Assembly (NCBI GenBank): GCA_009760855.2 | Contig: WPIO01000146.1 | Location: forward strand, 246,001-310,000 | From: Cristatella mucedo | Taxonomy: Eukaryota > Bryozoa > Phylactolaemata > Cristatellidae | Reading direction: 5' to 3' | Length of the DNA stretch: 64,000 bases | Shown: positions 1-9,689 of the stretch, piece by piece | Numbering within the stretch: position 1 is the stretch's first letter | Layout of the letters: every line of letters starts with the position of its first letter | Made by a program: the position numbers and the translations under genes | Notes under the pieces: generated by a model | The model's input: the letters and a program-made list of their open reading frames with translations, nothing else | Databases searched by the model: none | Told to the model about the DNA's origin: nothing

Positions 1-379
1 GAACCCTGAGGCCGCACCTAGGTATCCGCATGCAGTTGCTAGCAAGAGCTCCGTGTGCAGCTACCGCTGGTATCACAGAGCAAGATAGAAACAATGATTA
101 ACTGTAGCAGTCTTTTACTATACGAGGCTGGATAGGTGCTTCTGTGCTAGACGGGAAGCACATCAATGAATTGAATAGTGATAACACGTATAACATTCAG
201 CATGGTAAGCAAACGCAGAAAAATGTGTATTTACAGAGCAAATGCTACTGAGAAACACACGAGTTCTAGCTGCTTTCTCTAAAGGATTTGAGGAGCTAAA
301 CGACTCGAGTCAGAACAGAGCTGTTGGTACGATGCAAAGCCCGTGATTAGAAAGTATTTCGATTAGGTATTAGCTATAG
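1..379. other. Unassigned flank
   Basis: I see no gene, repeat family or long open frame in this stretch. It runs up to a family B LINE fragment. Confidence 0.4.
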
Positions 380-845
380 TCTTGAAGTCGATGCACTGCA
401 TGGCAACGGATACAGAGCAAAGTACACTGACCCCCAAGGCCTGTCACGGTTTGGCTCCTTCATACCTAGCCGAACTGCTGCACCAGTTTCAGCCTCCTCG
501 TGCCCTCAGGTCCTGTATGGACAGTAAATTGGCTGTTCCATTGCTCCGCTTAAAGACCGTCGGCGACAGAAGCTTTAGCTCTGCAGGTCCTAGACTGTGG
601 AACTCGCTTCTATGATTCTTAGGCAAAGACAACTAATCTCCTGCTGCCGACTATGGCTCATCCTTTTCAGCGGTCCTGAGCTGCTACTTCCATGCTACTC
701 ACTACCTCAACTTTTCACCTGACTTAGCTATGCTTCACACCTTCTCTTTGTTGCGTGAGATGAAGTCTGTTGGCTACCGAATGCGCACCGAAAGCCGCTT
801 AGTGGCTTTATGGAGTTACAGACGGAGATACGTTACATTACATGG
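380..845 (+). mobile_element. LINE family B, 3' fragment
   Basis: The frame from 382 reads the conserved end of CR1/L2-type ORF2 (HGLAPSYLAELL, then KTVGDRSFSSAGPRLWNSL). It then passes through the family B 3' region and ends in TATGGAGTTACAGACGG with ACATTACAT repeats. It is truncated at the 5' end, and a stop after WNSLL ends the frame early. The same 3' end recurs at about ten other places in the window. Confidence 0.8.
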
Positions 846-889
846 TGTGGAGGCAGGGTAGGTTGGTGAGAAGTGGTGTTATGAGGCAA

Positions 890-1160
890 TGGCAATGTTC
901 ACAATAAACAAACACAGCTGCAGAGTTTTGCACTAACTGCAAGATCCTTACTGAACAGACAGGAATAACAATAGTAATAATATTAAGTTGTTATAATGCC
1001 CACACAGAACTCAACCTCTTTCTAGGCACTTTACATTTACGCCTGGCAAGAAAAGGATTACCGAAGTATAAATGAAATGTCAGGAATGCATGGACCAACT
1101 TGGCTATGGTAAACTTGTCTAAGCAGGCCAGAACTTTCACAGCCGTATGTAGCAGAAAGA
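890..1160 (-). mobile_element. LINE family A scraps
   Basis: Decayed pieces of family A in reverse orientation. They are part of the ORF2 end at 899-960, the 3' hairpin (AACTCAACCTCTTTCTAGGC) near 1010, and an ORF2 piece at 1081-1142 (GCATGGACCAACTTGG). The order suggests rearranged or multiple small insertions. Confidence 0.55.
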
Positions 1161-1190
1161 TGCCAGACTTGACTGTAGAGCTGATTGCAC

Positions 1191-1382
1191 AAGCATCTTG
1201 GCTAAGAACAGTGTGGCCAAAGTCCTCTGGGTAAATTTGAGATAGAGCAATAAGCTTAACTTTTCTACTCTGTTCAACAGCAGGACAGCCCTGGCAGCAA
1301 CATGTATCAAGACGATTAAAAGAAATTTAAATGGCATAGACAAAAATAATAATATATGTGATATAGCGCTCCCAGAGAACTA
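1191..1382. repeat. Direct repeat copy 1 flanking FBXW2 exon 2
   Basis: About 190 bp beginning AAGCATCTTGGCTAAGAACA is repeated at 3551-3742 in the same orientation with few differences. Each copy runs straight into a family A 3' hairpin tail. The unit itself matches nothing I recognise. The two copies bracket FBXW2 exon 2. Confidence 0.75.
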
Positions 1383-2375
1383 ATGTGTGAGCACATACCG
1401 TACCGGGTACTGGATCGCTTGTCCGGTAAGTAACGGCAGCTGTGCCCTGATGATCCGAGGATTGGAAAGTGGCCCAATGTTAGCATAGAGAAAGTTCACT
1501 GGATGCATGCCCAATGGTCATCTAGTGAAACCTAACTAGCTAGGAGGATGGCTACCCTTACGACACGATGGTGAACGAGCACTTCCCAAATCCCGTGAAG
1601 ACCAAGCTATCAGCAGCTCCTGCTTTAACGGATTAGAGGCTTGCCCAAAGCCGGCTGCACACCGACAAGGGTGGCTCACAGCAAACAGCACAGCACAGCA
1701 GAGTGCAAAATAGAGCTACAGAGAGCAAAGCACAGTGCACAGAGGAGGGCAACTGGAGAGCTGCAAGGCAGATAGCTTTGGTGGCCTGCTTGTATACTAG
1801 TCAAGCACGCCTGCAAACAACTTCGGCACAATGCAGCCTTTGCTGAAAGGACAGCAACACAGCAAAGAAAGTGGAAAATGCTTGCTCGCTCGAGACACAG
1901 GTCTTCGGTTGGATGCATTTAAAGTGATCATAAATCGGATCGAGCAGCTGCCATGGCTTCTCCAAGAAAAAAGAAATCATTATCTGACTTGTCTGACAGG
2001 CCAGTCTCAGATGAGCTGATCTGGACAGGAGGAGCAAGAGCAGGCAAGAGCAGGCAACTGTTGGCTGAATCCGTGACCGTAGCAGCGAGTCCACCACTGC
2101 AGCTAGGTTCAGAGCACACAGTTCAGAGCTGATTCGACAGACACCAAGGAGAAACTTCTGGGACAGAGGTGGCAGCAGGTAGGAGGGGTATTTTGAGCAT
2201 CCTCGGCAATAGTACAAATTCAAAATGGCGAGAGCGCCACTCTGGCGGCAGCAAAGCAGAGATGTAGGCGCTCCAGGAGGAGCAGGAAAAGGAGCAAAAA
2301 GAGCAAGAGGTCGAGCAGCAGCAGCAGCGGCGGCAGCAGCAGCAGGAGGAGGCAGCAGCAGATTGCAACACTGAC
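1383..2375 (-). other. Probable FBXW2 intron 2, last exon not found
   Basis: Downstream of the exon 2 donor. The minus-strand frame stays open for a while beyond the donor because of CAG/GCA-rich sequence (2310-2365 plus strand), giving poly-Ala and Leu-rich translations with no resemblance to the FBXW2 C terminus. I searched by eye for the last ~75 residues of the family and did not find them, so they probably lie to the left of the window. Confidence 0.5.
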
Positions 2376-3056
2376 CGGCCAGGCTGTTGCGCTGCACCGA
2401 GTAGACGCTCCGCTGTGCGTCCGACACGCAGCAGAACAGGTCGTTGCCATCCTTCAGCAGCGACGGCACAAAGCAGCTGTGCGATGCCGGCCAGCCCCGG
2501 AAGTCCTTGACGTGCTGCTGGCCGTCCATGTTCCATACGTAAATGTACGAGTAGTCGATGCAGACGACGGCAAAGCTGCCCTTGGGCGCAGCCGGAGAGG
2601 GCGGCTGCTGGTGTGCACACACTAAGGAGTACGCCGAAGCTGCGGTGGCGCTGTCGCCGCAGGCGGCGCCTCCTAGCGGCGGCGGTGAGGCAGGGGGCAC
2701 ACTGCCCGGACGATGCAGCATAACCTTCGTTATCCAGCCGGCATTGTACGTGTTGAGAGAATGCACGAGAATGGCTTCGGAGAAGAGCCATATCTTGATA
2801 GTATAGTCGACTCCGCCCGTCACCAGAATGTCGAGGCCCTCGTCGTAGTCGACTGTGAAGACGGCACCCACGTGACCTCGGTAGTGCCGAACTCGCTCGC
2901 CGGTGGCCATATCCCAGCATGCTGCCGTGTTGTCAAACGAGGCGGTCACGATTTGCTTCTTGTCGAACTTGACGTCGGCAACGGTGTGTGTGCGGAAGAT
3001 CTTGAGGCATTGCCCACTTTCGCAGTCCCACAGCCGCACGGTGCGGTCGTCTGAGC
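2376..3056 (-). CDS. FBXW2: FBXW2 exon 2: WD40 repeats of F-box/WD protein 2
   Basis: F-box/WD proteins of this type bind SKP1-CUL1 through the F-box and recruit substrates with a WD40 propeller for ubiquitination. This exon encodes 227 codons. It starts [16 protein letters not shown], continues with [21 protein letters not shown] and [20 protein letters not shown], then IKIW, matching FBXW2 WD repeats 1-4 in order. The acceptor is TGTGCTTCAG at 3057-3066 and the donor is GCCG|GTCAGT at 2376/2375. Both splice sites are phase 1, and the upstream join restores the codon in LLATGSDD. A Pro/Ala/Ser-rich insert ([15 protein letters not shown]...) replaces a short loop of the vertebrate protein. 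Later residues ([23 protein letters not shown], given here only as a landmark by its first part [11 protein letters not shown]) fit a diverged repeat. Exact donor choice is inferred. Confidence 0.88.
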
Positions 3057-3204
3057 CTGAAGCACAAGCGCTGATTGCAGAGCAACTGCAGCTATCGGTA
3101 ACATGGCGGTACTGCGAAGAGAAAGGGGGGGGGGCTTTTGCGCGGCGTTTTAGGGAATCGTAGCAGCAGTAGGCTAAAAGCGAAGCCGGAAGCACAGGAA
3201 CTTG

Positions 3205-3262
3205 CTCTTAGTATTTGCGGCTTTGTGGAGTTACAGACTGAATTACATTAAATTCCATGACA
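3205..3262 (+). mobile_element. LINE family B 3' tail only
   Basis: Ends GGCTTTGTGGAGTTACAGAC followed by AATTACATTAAATT, the last ~55 bases of family B. It is extremely 5'-truncated, as expected of abortive target-primed reverse transcription. Confidence 0.7.
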
Positions 3263-3550
3263 CTTAATAGATAAAGCCGTTCAGCAGCAGCAACAGTGCA
3301 CAAAAACGTCAGTTTTTAAAACGGACGTTAAAATAGACAAGCCTTAAGTTCCACGGTTTGGAAAGCCAAGCCAGAAGAGATACTCCGAACCGGCACAAGC
3401 CTGTACAAGCGAGAGCTGCAGCCGAGCATCCACAGCAGGCAGGCAGGCCACGACATTCTCGCTGCTCTAAGCACTACATTCACCAAAATGACCACTGCTG
3501 TTTAGCTTTACGAACTGCTACATGGATTATAAGATAGGCCCAGGTTACGG

Positions 3551-3742
3551 AAGCATCTTGGCTGAGAACAGTGCGGCCAAAATCCTGTGGGTAAATTTGA
3601 GATAGAGCAATAAGCAATGAGCTTAACTTTTCTATTCTGTTCAACAGCAGGACAGCCTTAGCAGTATCAAGACGATTAAAAGAAACTTAAATGACACAGA
3701 CACAAATAATCATACATTTTATATAGAGCCCTCAGAGAACTC
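3551..3742. repeat. Direct repeat copy 2 flanking FBXW2 exon 2
   Basis: Same sequence as 1191-1382 (begins AAGCATCTTGGCTGAGAACA), with a small insertion (CAATGAG) in the middle. It also runs into a family A hairpin tail. Confidence 0.75.
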
Positions 3743-4010
3743 AATCTCTTTCTAGGCACTTGACAATTGCTGCACAGGAAGCAAGATCGAATGTTTAGTG
3801 ATAGCATGCTCAAAATCATCACGAACAACATGGTTCGGGGCGAGGTGCACAGGGTCAGCATGCAAGTATGCTTAGTGGCAGCATGCACAGTGTCAGCATG
3901 CGCAAGCACATAACGAACGAATCAGATGGAACCGCTAAATGCACGGGGATACATGAATGCGCTTTTAGTTTCTTTTTAAATGTGGTCTAGTCAGATAAGG
4001 CATACAGTTC
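3703..4010 (-). mobile_element. LINE family A 3' fragment
   Basis: On the minus strand it carries the end of ORF2 (TTTAAAAAGAAACTAAAAGC), the 3' UTR with the repeated GTGCATGCTGCCACTAA motif, and the terminal hairpin. The (ATT)n tail has decayed. Confidence 0.75.
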
Positions 4011-4469
4011 AGTTTGTTAGAGTTTAGAGGCGCTCAGACGTGAGATCCGGTTACAGTCACTTGCAGGCACGCACTTGCGTCCCGAGAATGGATAGCGCCA
4101 TGCATTGGAGGTGAAGCAAAAATAGGAATCCTCGCGTATGCAGCTGCTGAAGCTGTGCAAGCCCACAGCAAGCTCATCTCAGCAACAGCAAGAACCACCT
4201 GGGCGCTACTTCTCATTGATGGCAGACAGCTGAGAATCAATGGCTGCTATCAATACGGGTGACCTGCATTCACTGCGAGCAGATCGGTGACGATTGGCAA
4301 GCAGCACCCACTGACGTGTGGTGAGCTGAGAACCTCCTCACGTTCTTACGAGGCATATTTCCCCTGGTTCAGCCACCACCGAATCTTACTGCATAAAGGT
4401 CTGCAGTTAACACAACAAATAGCCTTTTGAATGCACACGGCTTAGCATGACTGTTCGTCGTGGGCTTCT

Positions 4470-5165
4470 CGAATAATTGAATCTGCACGAAATCTAGGAG
4501 TCCTGTTCCAAAGTGACATTTCATTGCACGACCACATCAGTTCTGCAGTCAAGTCTGTCTACTTTCAGCTAAATAACGTTGCTAAAATTCGGGCTTGTTT
4601 ATGCAGGGATACCACATCTAAATTGGTCCATGCATTTGTGAGATCCCGTCTTGACTTATGTAACTCACTGCTTGCTGGCCTACCAGCATGTGCACTCAAG
4701 CGCGTACAGCTGGTGCAAAACTCTGCAGCTAGGCTTGTCTGTTGTGAGCATCGCAGTTGCCACATCACACCACTTCTCGCCGACCTGCACTGAATCCCAG
4801 TCAAGCAACTCATCGACTTCTCAAGGTTTCATCACTCACTTTAAGGTCACTTCATTCTTTGGCTTTAGCTTACCTATCAGATCTACTCCTCCACCAGGCT
4901 AAGCACAGTACCACCTGCTTTTTGGAATCGAATTATTTACATATACCGGGCACAAACCTCAAATCCTTTGTCCCAAAGCCTCGAATTCACTCCCGACTTG
5001 CGCCACGATATCTCCTGACTTGACCACGTTTAAAAAGAAAGTAAAACACATATATTTATCTAAACGCTTAAAGGGTCCCCGTGATTCGTCCTTTATGTGC
5101 TTACGTGTGCTGACACTGTGCATGCTGTCACTAACCAAACTTGCATGCCGACCCAGTGCATGTCA
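4470..5165 (+). mobile_element. LINE family A, 3' part of ORF2
   Basis: Starts at the conserved ESARNLG-type motif (TCTGCACGAAATCTAGGAGT). It continues through KLVHAFVRSRLDLCNSLLAG and VQNSAARLVC to the ORF2 end and part of the 3' UTR. The frame is broken by stops and small indels, and the hairpin and ATT tail are absent. It sits inside FBXW2 intron 1. Confidence 0.8.
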
Positions 5166-5363
5166 CCCCTACGTGGCCAAAACAGAGCGTCGGCCTTGCG
5201 CGAGAGTCAGCAGCTCGGCCGAGACGGAGCTGGCACGCTGCTTCTGTCACAAACCCACCGATGCTGTCATCCACCCAAAACGCGAGCACACACTCAAGGT
5301 GCCTGCGGCGGCCGCTGCAGCAGACAGCAGCGAACGGCAGCAGTGACAGCGGCAGCAGCTCAC

Positions 5364-6108
5364 CGGTGGCCAACAGGCCGTCCTTGTAGTAGACGGCCAT
5401 GACGCGGTCGGTGTGGCCGAGCAAGTACACGGGCTCGAGGGCGGTGCCTCGGCGCAGGCTCTCCAGCCGCGCGTATGCCGTCATGAAGAGGCGCTTGTAG
5501 TCGCGGGCGCTCGGCAGCTCGCGAGCGCCGTCCAGCTTGACGCCGATGGTGCAGCACGCCTGCTTCCAGCTGTCCACGCAGGCGCCCACCACCTGGCTCC
5601 ACGTGCGGCTCACCTGGCCGCAGGCGAGCAGCGCGGCCGGGTCGAGGAACTTGAGCAGGTAGAAGCTCATCTCGGTCGGCAGGAACTTGAGGAAGTCTCG
5701 CTTGAGCAGGCAATTGAGCTTCTCGGACAGATGGTACAGCTGCCGAGCGCCGCTCTTGGCGATGACGTAGTCGAGCGTTCGGTTCTTGTCGTCGTCACTG
5801 AGACGCGAGAACTGCTCGCCCGTAGCCAGCAGCCAGGCATCGAACGACGGCCCGTCTAACGCCGCCGGCGGGGGCGGAGCGCCGCCACTGGGGGCGATGG
5901 CAGCGCCACCACCGGCGGCGATGGCAGCGCCACCACCGGCGGTGATGGCAGTGCCACCACCGGCGGCGATGGCAGCGCCACCTGAGGCGACGGCAGCGCT
6001 TCCTCCTGCTGCGGCAGCTGTAGGCGGTGGCTGCTGCAGTGGTTCGGCCGGCTTTAGGCTGGCTCTACCACAGTCGTGTGCTAGCCCAATGCTAGTGCTG
6101 TTGTCCAT
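5364..6108 (-). CDS. FBXW2: FBXW2 exon 1: N-terminal extension, F-box, first WD strand
   Basis: This exon encodes residues 1-248 plus one base. The start chosen is the ATG at 6108-6106 (MDNSTSIGL), the first in-frame ATG after an in-frame TGA about 24 bases upstream. Residues 24-85 are an Ala/Gly/Pro-rich extension not found in vertebrate FBXW2. From about residue 89 (FDAWLLATGEQFSRLSDDDK) it follows the family closely. The F-box is at about 138-184 (KRDFLKFLPTEMSFYLLKFL, then VSRTWSQVV), which would bind SKP1. WD repeat 1 starts at LLGHTDRVMAVYYKDGLL. The donor is ACCG|GTGAGC. The protein is presumably the substrate receptor of an SCF E3 ligase. Only the C terminus is missing from the window. 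Confidence 0.9.
5894..5990 (-). repeat. 24-bp coding minisatellite in FBXW2
   Basis: About four copies of a 24-bp unit (plus strand GCGATGGCAGCGCCACCACC plus GGCG) encode the period-8 peptide repeat AAIAAGGG. The unit length is a multiple of three, so copy-number changes keep the frame. Confidence 0.85.
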
Positions 6109-6440
6109 CGTGCACACCAATGACAGGGCGGGTCATCAGGACCTTAGCATAAATGAAGTGGAACAAAGCTGCAACGAAGACGGAAGCTGTTGCAGCTGTT
6201 AACTCTGCACTCACCTCCGCCGTCGGCATTGAATGCTGCAGTATCAAATTCAACAGACAAACAGCTTCGTCCCCTCCTCCCCCCAGTAATCTCAGCCGGT
6301 TGAGGGGTCCAGGCACTGAGGTCAGCCAAAGCGCTGGGGCCAGAAATTGCAGAGATCACTGAGATGAAACACTCATGGCATAGCTCATTCATTCATTCAT
6401 CATAGTTCATCGGAGGCCATCGTTGTAGGTAAGCGAATCA
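6109..6440 (-). promoter_or_regulatory. FBXW2 5' flank / 5' UTR
   Basis: Sequence upstream of the FBXW2 start codon up to the next LINE copy. Only ~330 bases separate the ATG from a family A insertion, so the proximal promoter should lie here. I see no TATA box or other element I can name with confidence. A run of GGGGGGAGGAGGGG (minus strand) is at about 6273-6286. Confidence 0.3.
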
Positions 6441-7243
6441 GCTCCACGGTCAAAGTTGCCTATTTTCAGCTTCATAATATTGCTAAAATTCGGGCTTGGT
6501 TAGATAAGGATACCACGTCTAAGTTGGTCCATGCATTCGTGACATTCCGACTCGACTTCTGCAACTCACTGCTTACTGGCCTACCAGCATGTGCGATCAG
6601 GCGATTGCAGCTGGTGCAAAACTCCGCAGCTAGGCTTGTCTGTCGTGAGCGTCGCAGTTGCCACATTACTCCACTTCTCGCCGACCTGCACTGGCTACCA
6701 GTCAAGCAACGGATTGACTTCAAGGTTTTGTCGCTCACTTTTAGGCCCCTTCATTCTATGGCTCCAGCCTATCTCTCCGACATACTCCCCCATCAAGCCA
6801 AGCATCGTACCACTCGCTTTTCGGAATCCAACAGTCTACAAATACCTCGTTCAAACCTTAAATCCTTTGGAGACCGTGCATTTAGTTCGTATGCTCCCAA
6901 AGCTTGGAACTCCCTCCCGACCTGCGTCAAAACATCCCCTGACCTGACCTCATTTAAAAAGAATTTAAAAACACACCTATTTAGGACAGCATTTGGTGGT
7001 AGCCTGTGATTCGTCCTTGATGTGCTTATGCGTGCTGACACTGTGCATGCTGCCACTAACCACATTTGCATGCTGACCCTGTGCATGTCACCCCTAACCA
7101 TATTATTCATTTTGTTTGTTTTTCAAGCATGATTTTACTTACCATTTAATTGCATATCACTTTGCAGCAAATGTAAAGCACCTAGAAAGAGATTAAGTTC
7201 TCCGAGGGCGCTTTATCAAGTACATTATTATTATTATTATTAT
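6440..7243 (+). mobile_element. LINE family A, 3' third with ATT tail
   Basis: Encodes LVHAFVTFRLDFCNSLLTGL, HITPLLADLHWLPVKQRIDF and APKAWNSLPTC, an open frame of 161 codons (6524-7009). It then has the complete 3' UTR, the hairpin (GCACCTAGAAAGAGATTAAG at about 7184) and (ATT)5. It is 5'-truncated and fairly young. Confidence 0.85.
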
Positions 7244-7249
7244 GAATGC

Positions 7250-7750
7250 TACTTCCATGCAAGTGACTTAACACATATAGATTCTTTTAAAGCAAAAGTG
7301 GGGCCAGCATTAGGGAGATCGTGTATTTCCTTCGAGAAGTCGTACACTGAGGAGCTTATCTTAGCGCTCAAGGTCATTTGTTGCCGAGACAGGCCCCTCT
7401 TCACACGGCAATCCAGTGAGCGCTACATTACAGTGGCAATTGTTAGCATCTCGATGTCCAGGATTTGAACCTGATTTATAAAGGTACAGGATTTTCATTT
7501 AGGGGGTGGCAAGATCTGCAGGATTTTCATGTACGAGCAAAACCCATCAGTAATGACACATAATAACTTGCGATCTTCATTTTCATTCGACATGAACTCA
7601 GCAGCTGTTCATAAACTGGAAGTAGGTCGTCATTTCGTCATTGGCGCCGGTCGGTGGGCGCAGTAGTAGGGTGGCGGCCCAGGCTCGCAGCCTGTGCACT
7701 ATACGCTTCCCTGGGCTCTGCCACTGACTAGCCCTATCCGCACTGATGGT
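7250..7750. other. Unassigned
   Basis: No gene or known repeat recognised between two family A tails. Confidence 0.35.
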
Positions 7751-7754
7751 ATGT

Positions 7755-7990
7755 GGAGTAATAACAATACTAATAATGATGATGACAATGCATTTGCATA
7801 GCTCACTAAGAGAACTACGTCTCTTTCTGGGCATCTCACATAGGGTGATAAGGCAATGCATAAACTGACTAGGGAAAAGAACAAGCACGATTACAGCATA
7901 CATAAGCACACCAAGTGCAATCAATGCATGCGCGGACAAAGCAAATGCTGGAAACAACAGGAGATACGAGGCTTTGCTCAGAAGGCTGTC
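7755..7990 (-). mobile_element. LINE family A 3' UTR/tail
   Basis: On the minus strand, a decayed 3' UTR followed by the hairpin (CTCACTAAGAGAACTACGTC on plus) and an imperfect ATT/ATC tail at 7764-7785. Confidence 0.65.
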
Positions 7991-8429
7991 CAGTCAGCAG
8001 CATCTTGAGAGTCAGTCATATAGGTAGAACAGAGCAAGAGAATGAAAGCAGCACATAGCCGTAGTGAATGACAGAACATTGCCATCAATATACTGCTTTA
8101 ATTGGAGCCGTCAGTGCAGGGAATCAAACAGAGGCAGCGTGTGGCAATTCCGATGATGTTCGCTACAAACACGCTATGCTGACGAGGTGAACAGATGCAT
8201 CTGCTGAAGATGCATCCGTTAACATAAGCTTATTTGTTCCTGTGTGCTTTGTATGCATGCATATATGTGTACGATTCAGTGCCTGCTGTTGGCCAGATGT
8301 AAAACTAGCTGCTTGCAATGAGTGTCTTTAGGTTTGCTTTAGCAAGCCTAAGCCTAAGCGTACTACTTGTTTGCTTTAGCACGCTTGCTACCATGGATGC
8401 CACTAAGCATTGGGTATTGATTGTCCTGC

Positions 8430-8670
8430 AAGTATTTGTAAAGCGATTGATGGAGATTAAGTTCTCTTAGGAGGCAATAAACATGGCTTGAGTGTGTATC
8501 TATCTCCGTCTGTAACTCTACAAAGACAATGTGGGTGTTACGTAGGAGAGTTTTGTGTAGCACATTCACAGCCTAAGCAGCTTTCGGTACGCATTCGGTA
8601 GCCAAAAGACTTCATGTCACGCAAAAAGAGAAAGCCAAAAGCATAGCAGAGTCAAGAGAGCAGTTGAGGT
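8430..8670. mobile_element. Hairpin tail abutted by LINE family B 3' end
   Basis: 8440-8485 is a plus-strand hairpin tail (GAGATTAAGTTCTCTTAGGA) of the SINE/family A kind. From 8486 to 8670 the last ~185 bases of family B lie on the minus strand, starting at its terminus (ATCTCCGTCTGTAACTC). Confidence 0.65.
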
Positions 8671-8679
8671 ATTATTACT

Positions 8680-9000
8680 ATTATCACTGTAGCAGAATTG
8701 GCAGCTGCTAGGCATAGGCTTCGATATAAAATCGAAGCCATTTTTGAGTGTTAATTATGCCTGTTGTCGAGGAAGATGTCAGCCTTTTTGCTGAGTGGAG
8801 CTAACGGGTCGGACTACGTACTTACTGCGTGCAGGCTTTCTCGATGCCAATCCTCGCCAATGGCCAATGCTGCTGCTGCCGAGTTACGCAACGATAGAAT
8901 GAATGCTTAACTTGTCTAATTTTAATCTATGAAAAGTGCTAAAAACCGCATGTCTGCTAGCTTTTAGGAGTAGTTCCTAAGAGATGCGTGCATACATCGC
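8680..9000. other. Unassigned
   Basis: Nothing recognised. Confidence 0.3.
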
Positions 9001-9004
9001 CCTT

Positions 9005-9085
9005 GCAGCAAAGAAAAAGCGCCCAGAAAGAGATTGAGTTCTCTGAGGGCGCTGTATAAAATGTATTATTAATATTATTATTACC
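9005..9085 (+). mobile_element. Solitary family A hairpin tail
   Basis: GCGCCCAGAAAGAGATTGAG then TTCTCTGAGGGCGCTGT and ATTATTAATATTATT. Only the 3'-terminal ~80 bases are present. Confidence 0.75.
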
Positions 9086-9164
9086 GCCCAGTCGACAAAG
9101 AACAAAATCACGGCATCTAACCCAAAAGCTGGCAACAAACCCAGCCGAAGCACCCTTGAAATGA

Positions 9165-9470
9165 TAGTATTAATTAGAATAAGACATTTCTATCACATCC
9201 TAAACTAACCATTTCGCATTCTAGGCACTTAACATATATGTGAAAAGCATACATGCCAAATGATTAGTGACAACATGCACAGTCACCTCGCTTAAGCACA
9301 CAAACGACAACTCGCAGGGACCTAGCCAATGCTGTGAGAAACAGGAGCATTTTTTGAGCTTTTATTTGAGGTTGTTAGAGTAACAGCTAGCCGGCACAAG
9401 TCAAAAGGGGTGGTAAAATGCCTTGCCTGGTGGGAATGTGAGTAGTTCAGTTAGGTATGCCGAACCAAGT
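9165..9470 (-). mobile_element. Decayed LINE family A 3' end
   Basis: A reverse-oriented 3' UTR, recognised by TTCTAGGCACTTAACATATA, AAGCACACAAACGACAACTC and a decayed ORF2 end up to about 9470. A run of ten or more C lies just after, at about 9487. Confidence 0.5.
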
Positions 9471-9599
9471 GAACGAAAGGCCGCGGCCCCCCCCCCCGTT
9501 TATCAAAGCATTTGCTGACACCATCTGAAGTGTCATGTGCCTGGTTTTGAGAGCGAGCAGAGCTATTATTATATTTTCATGGCTACTTCACAGCATATG

Positions 9600-9685
9600 C
9601 CAAGTGCATGGAAATAGAGTCAGATCTCTGAGGGTGCTAACTAATGTCACTATTATTATTATTAGTATTACTGTTATTAAATTAA
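9600..9685 (+). mobile_element. Decayed hairpin tail with ATT repeat
   Basis: AGATCTCTGAGGGTGCTAAC followed by (ATT)5 and variants. Confidence 0.55.
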
Positions 9686-9689
9686 TGCC

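Larger units (their letters stand above)
3057..5363 (-). other. FBXW2 intron 1 (phase 1, 2307 bp)
   Basis: Bounded by GTGAGC at the exon 1 side and TTCAG at the exon 2 side. It is filled with mobile elements: a family B tail at 3205-3262, direct repeat copy 2 at 3551-3742, a family A tail on the minus strand at 3703-4010, and a family A ORF2 fragment on the plus strand at 4470-5165. The last lies only about 200 bp from the exon 1 donor. Confidence 0.8.

Noticed and set aside
2123-2920. 265-codon minus-strand frame overlapping FBXW2 exon 2
   Set aside because: Out-of-frame shadow of a GC-rich exon. The FBXW2 frame has the conserved WD sequence.
5413-5859. 148-codon plus-strand frame opposite FBXW2
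   Set aside because: GC-rich shadow of FBXW2 exon 1, while the minus strand clearly matches a known family.
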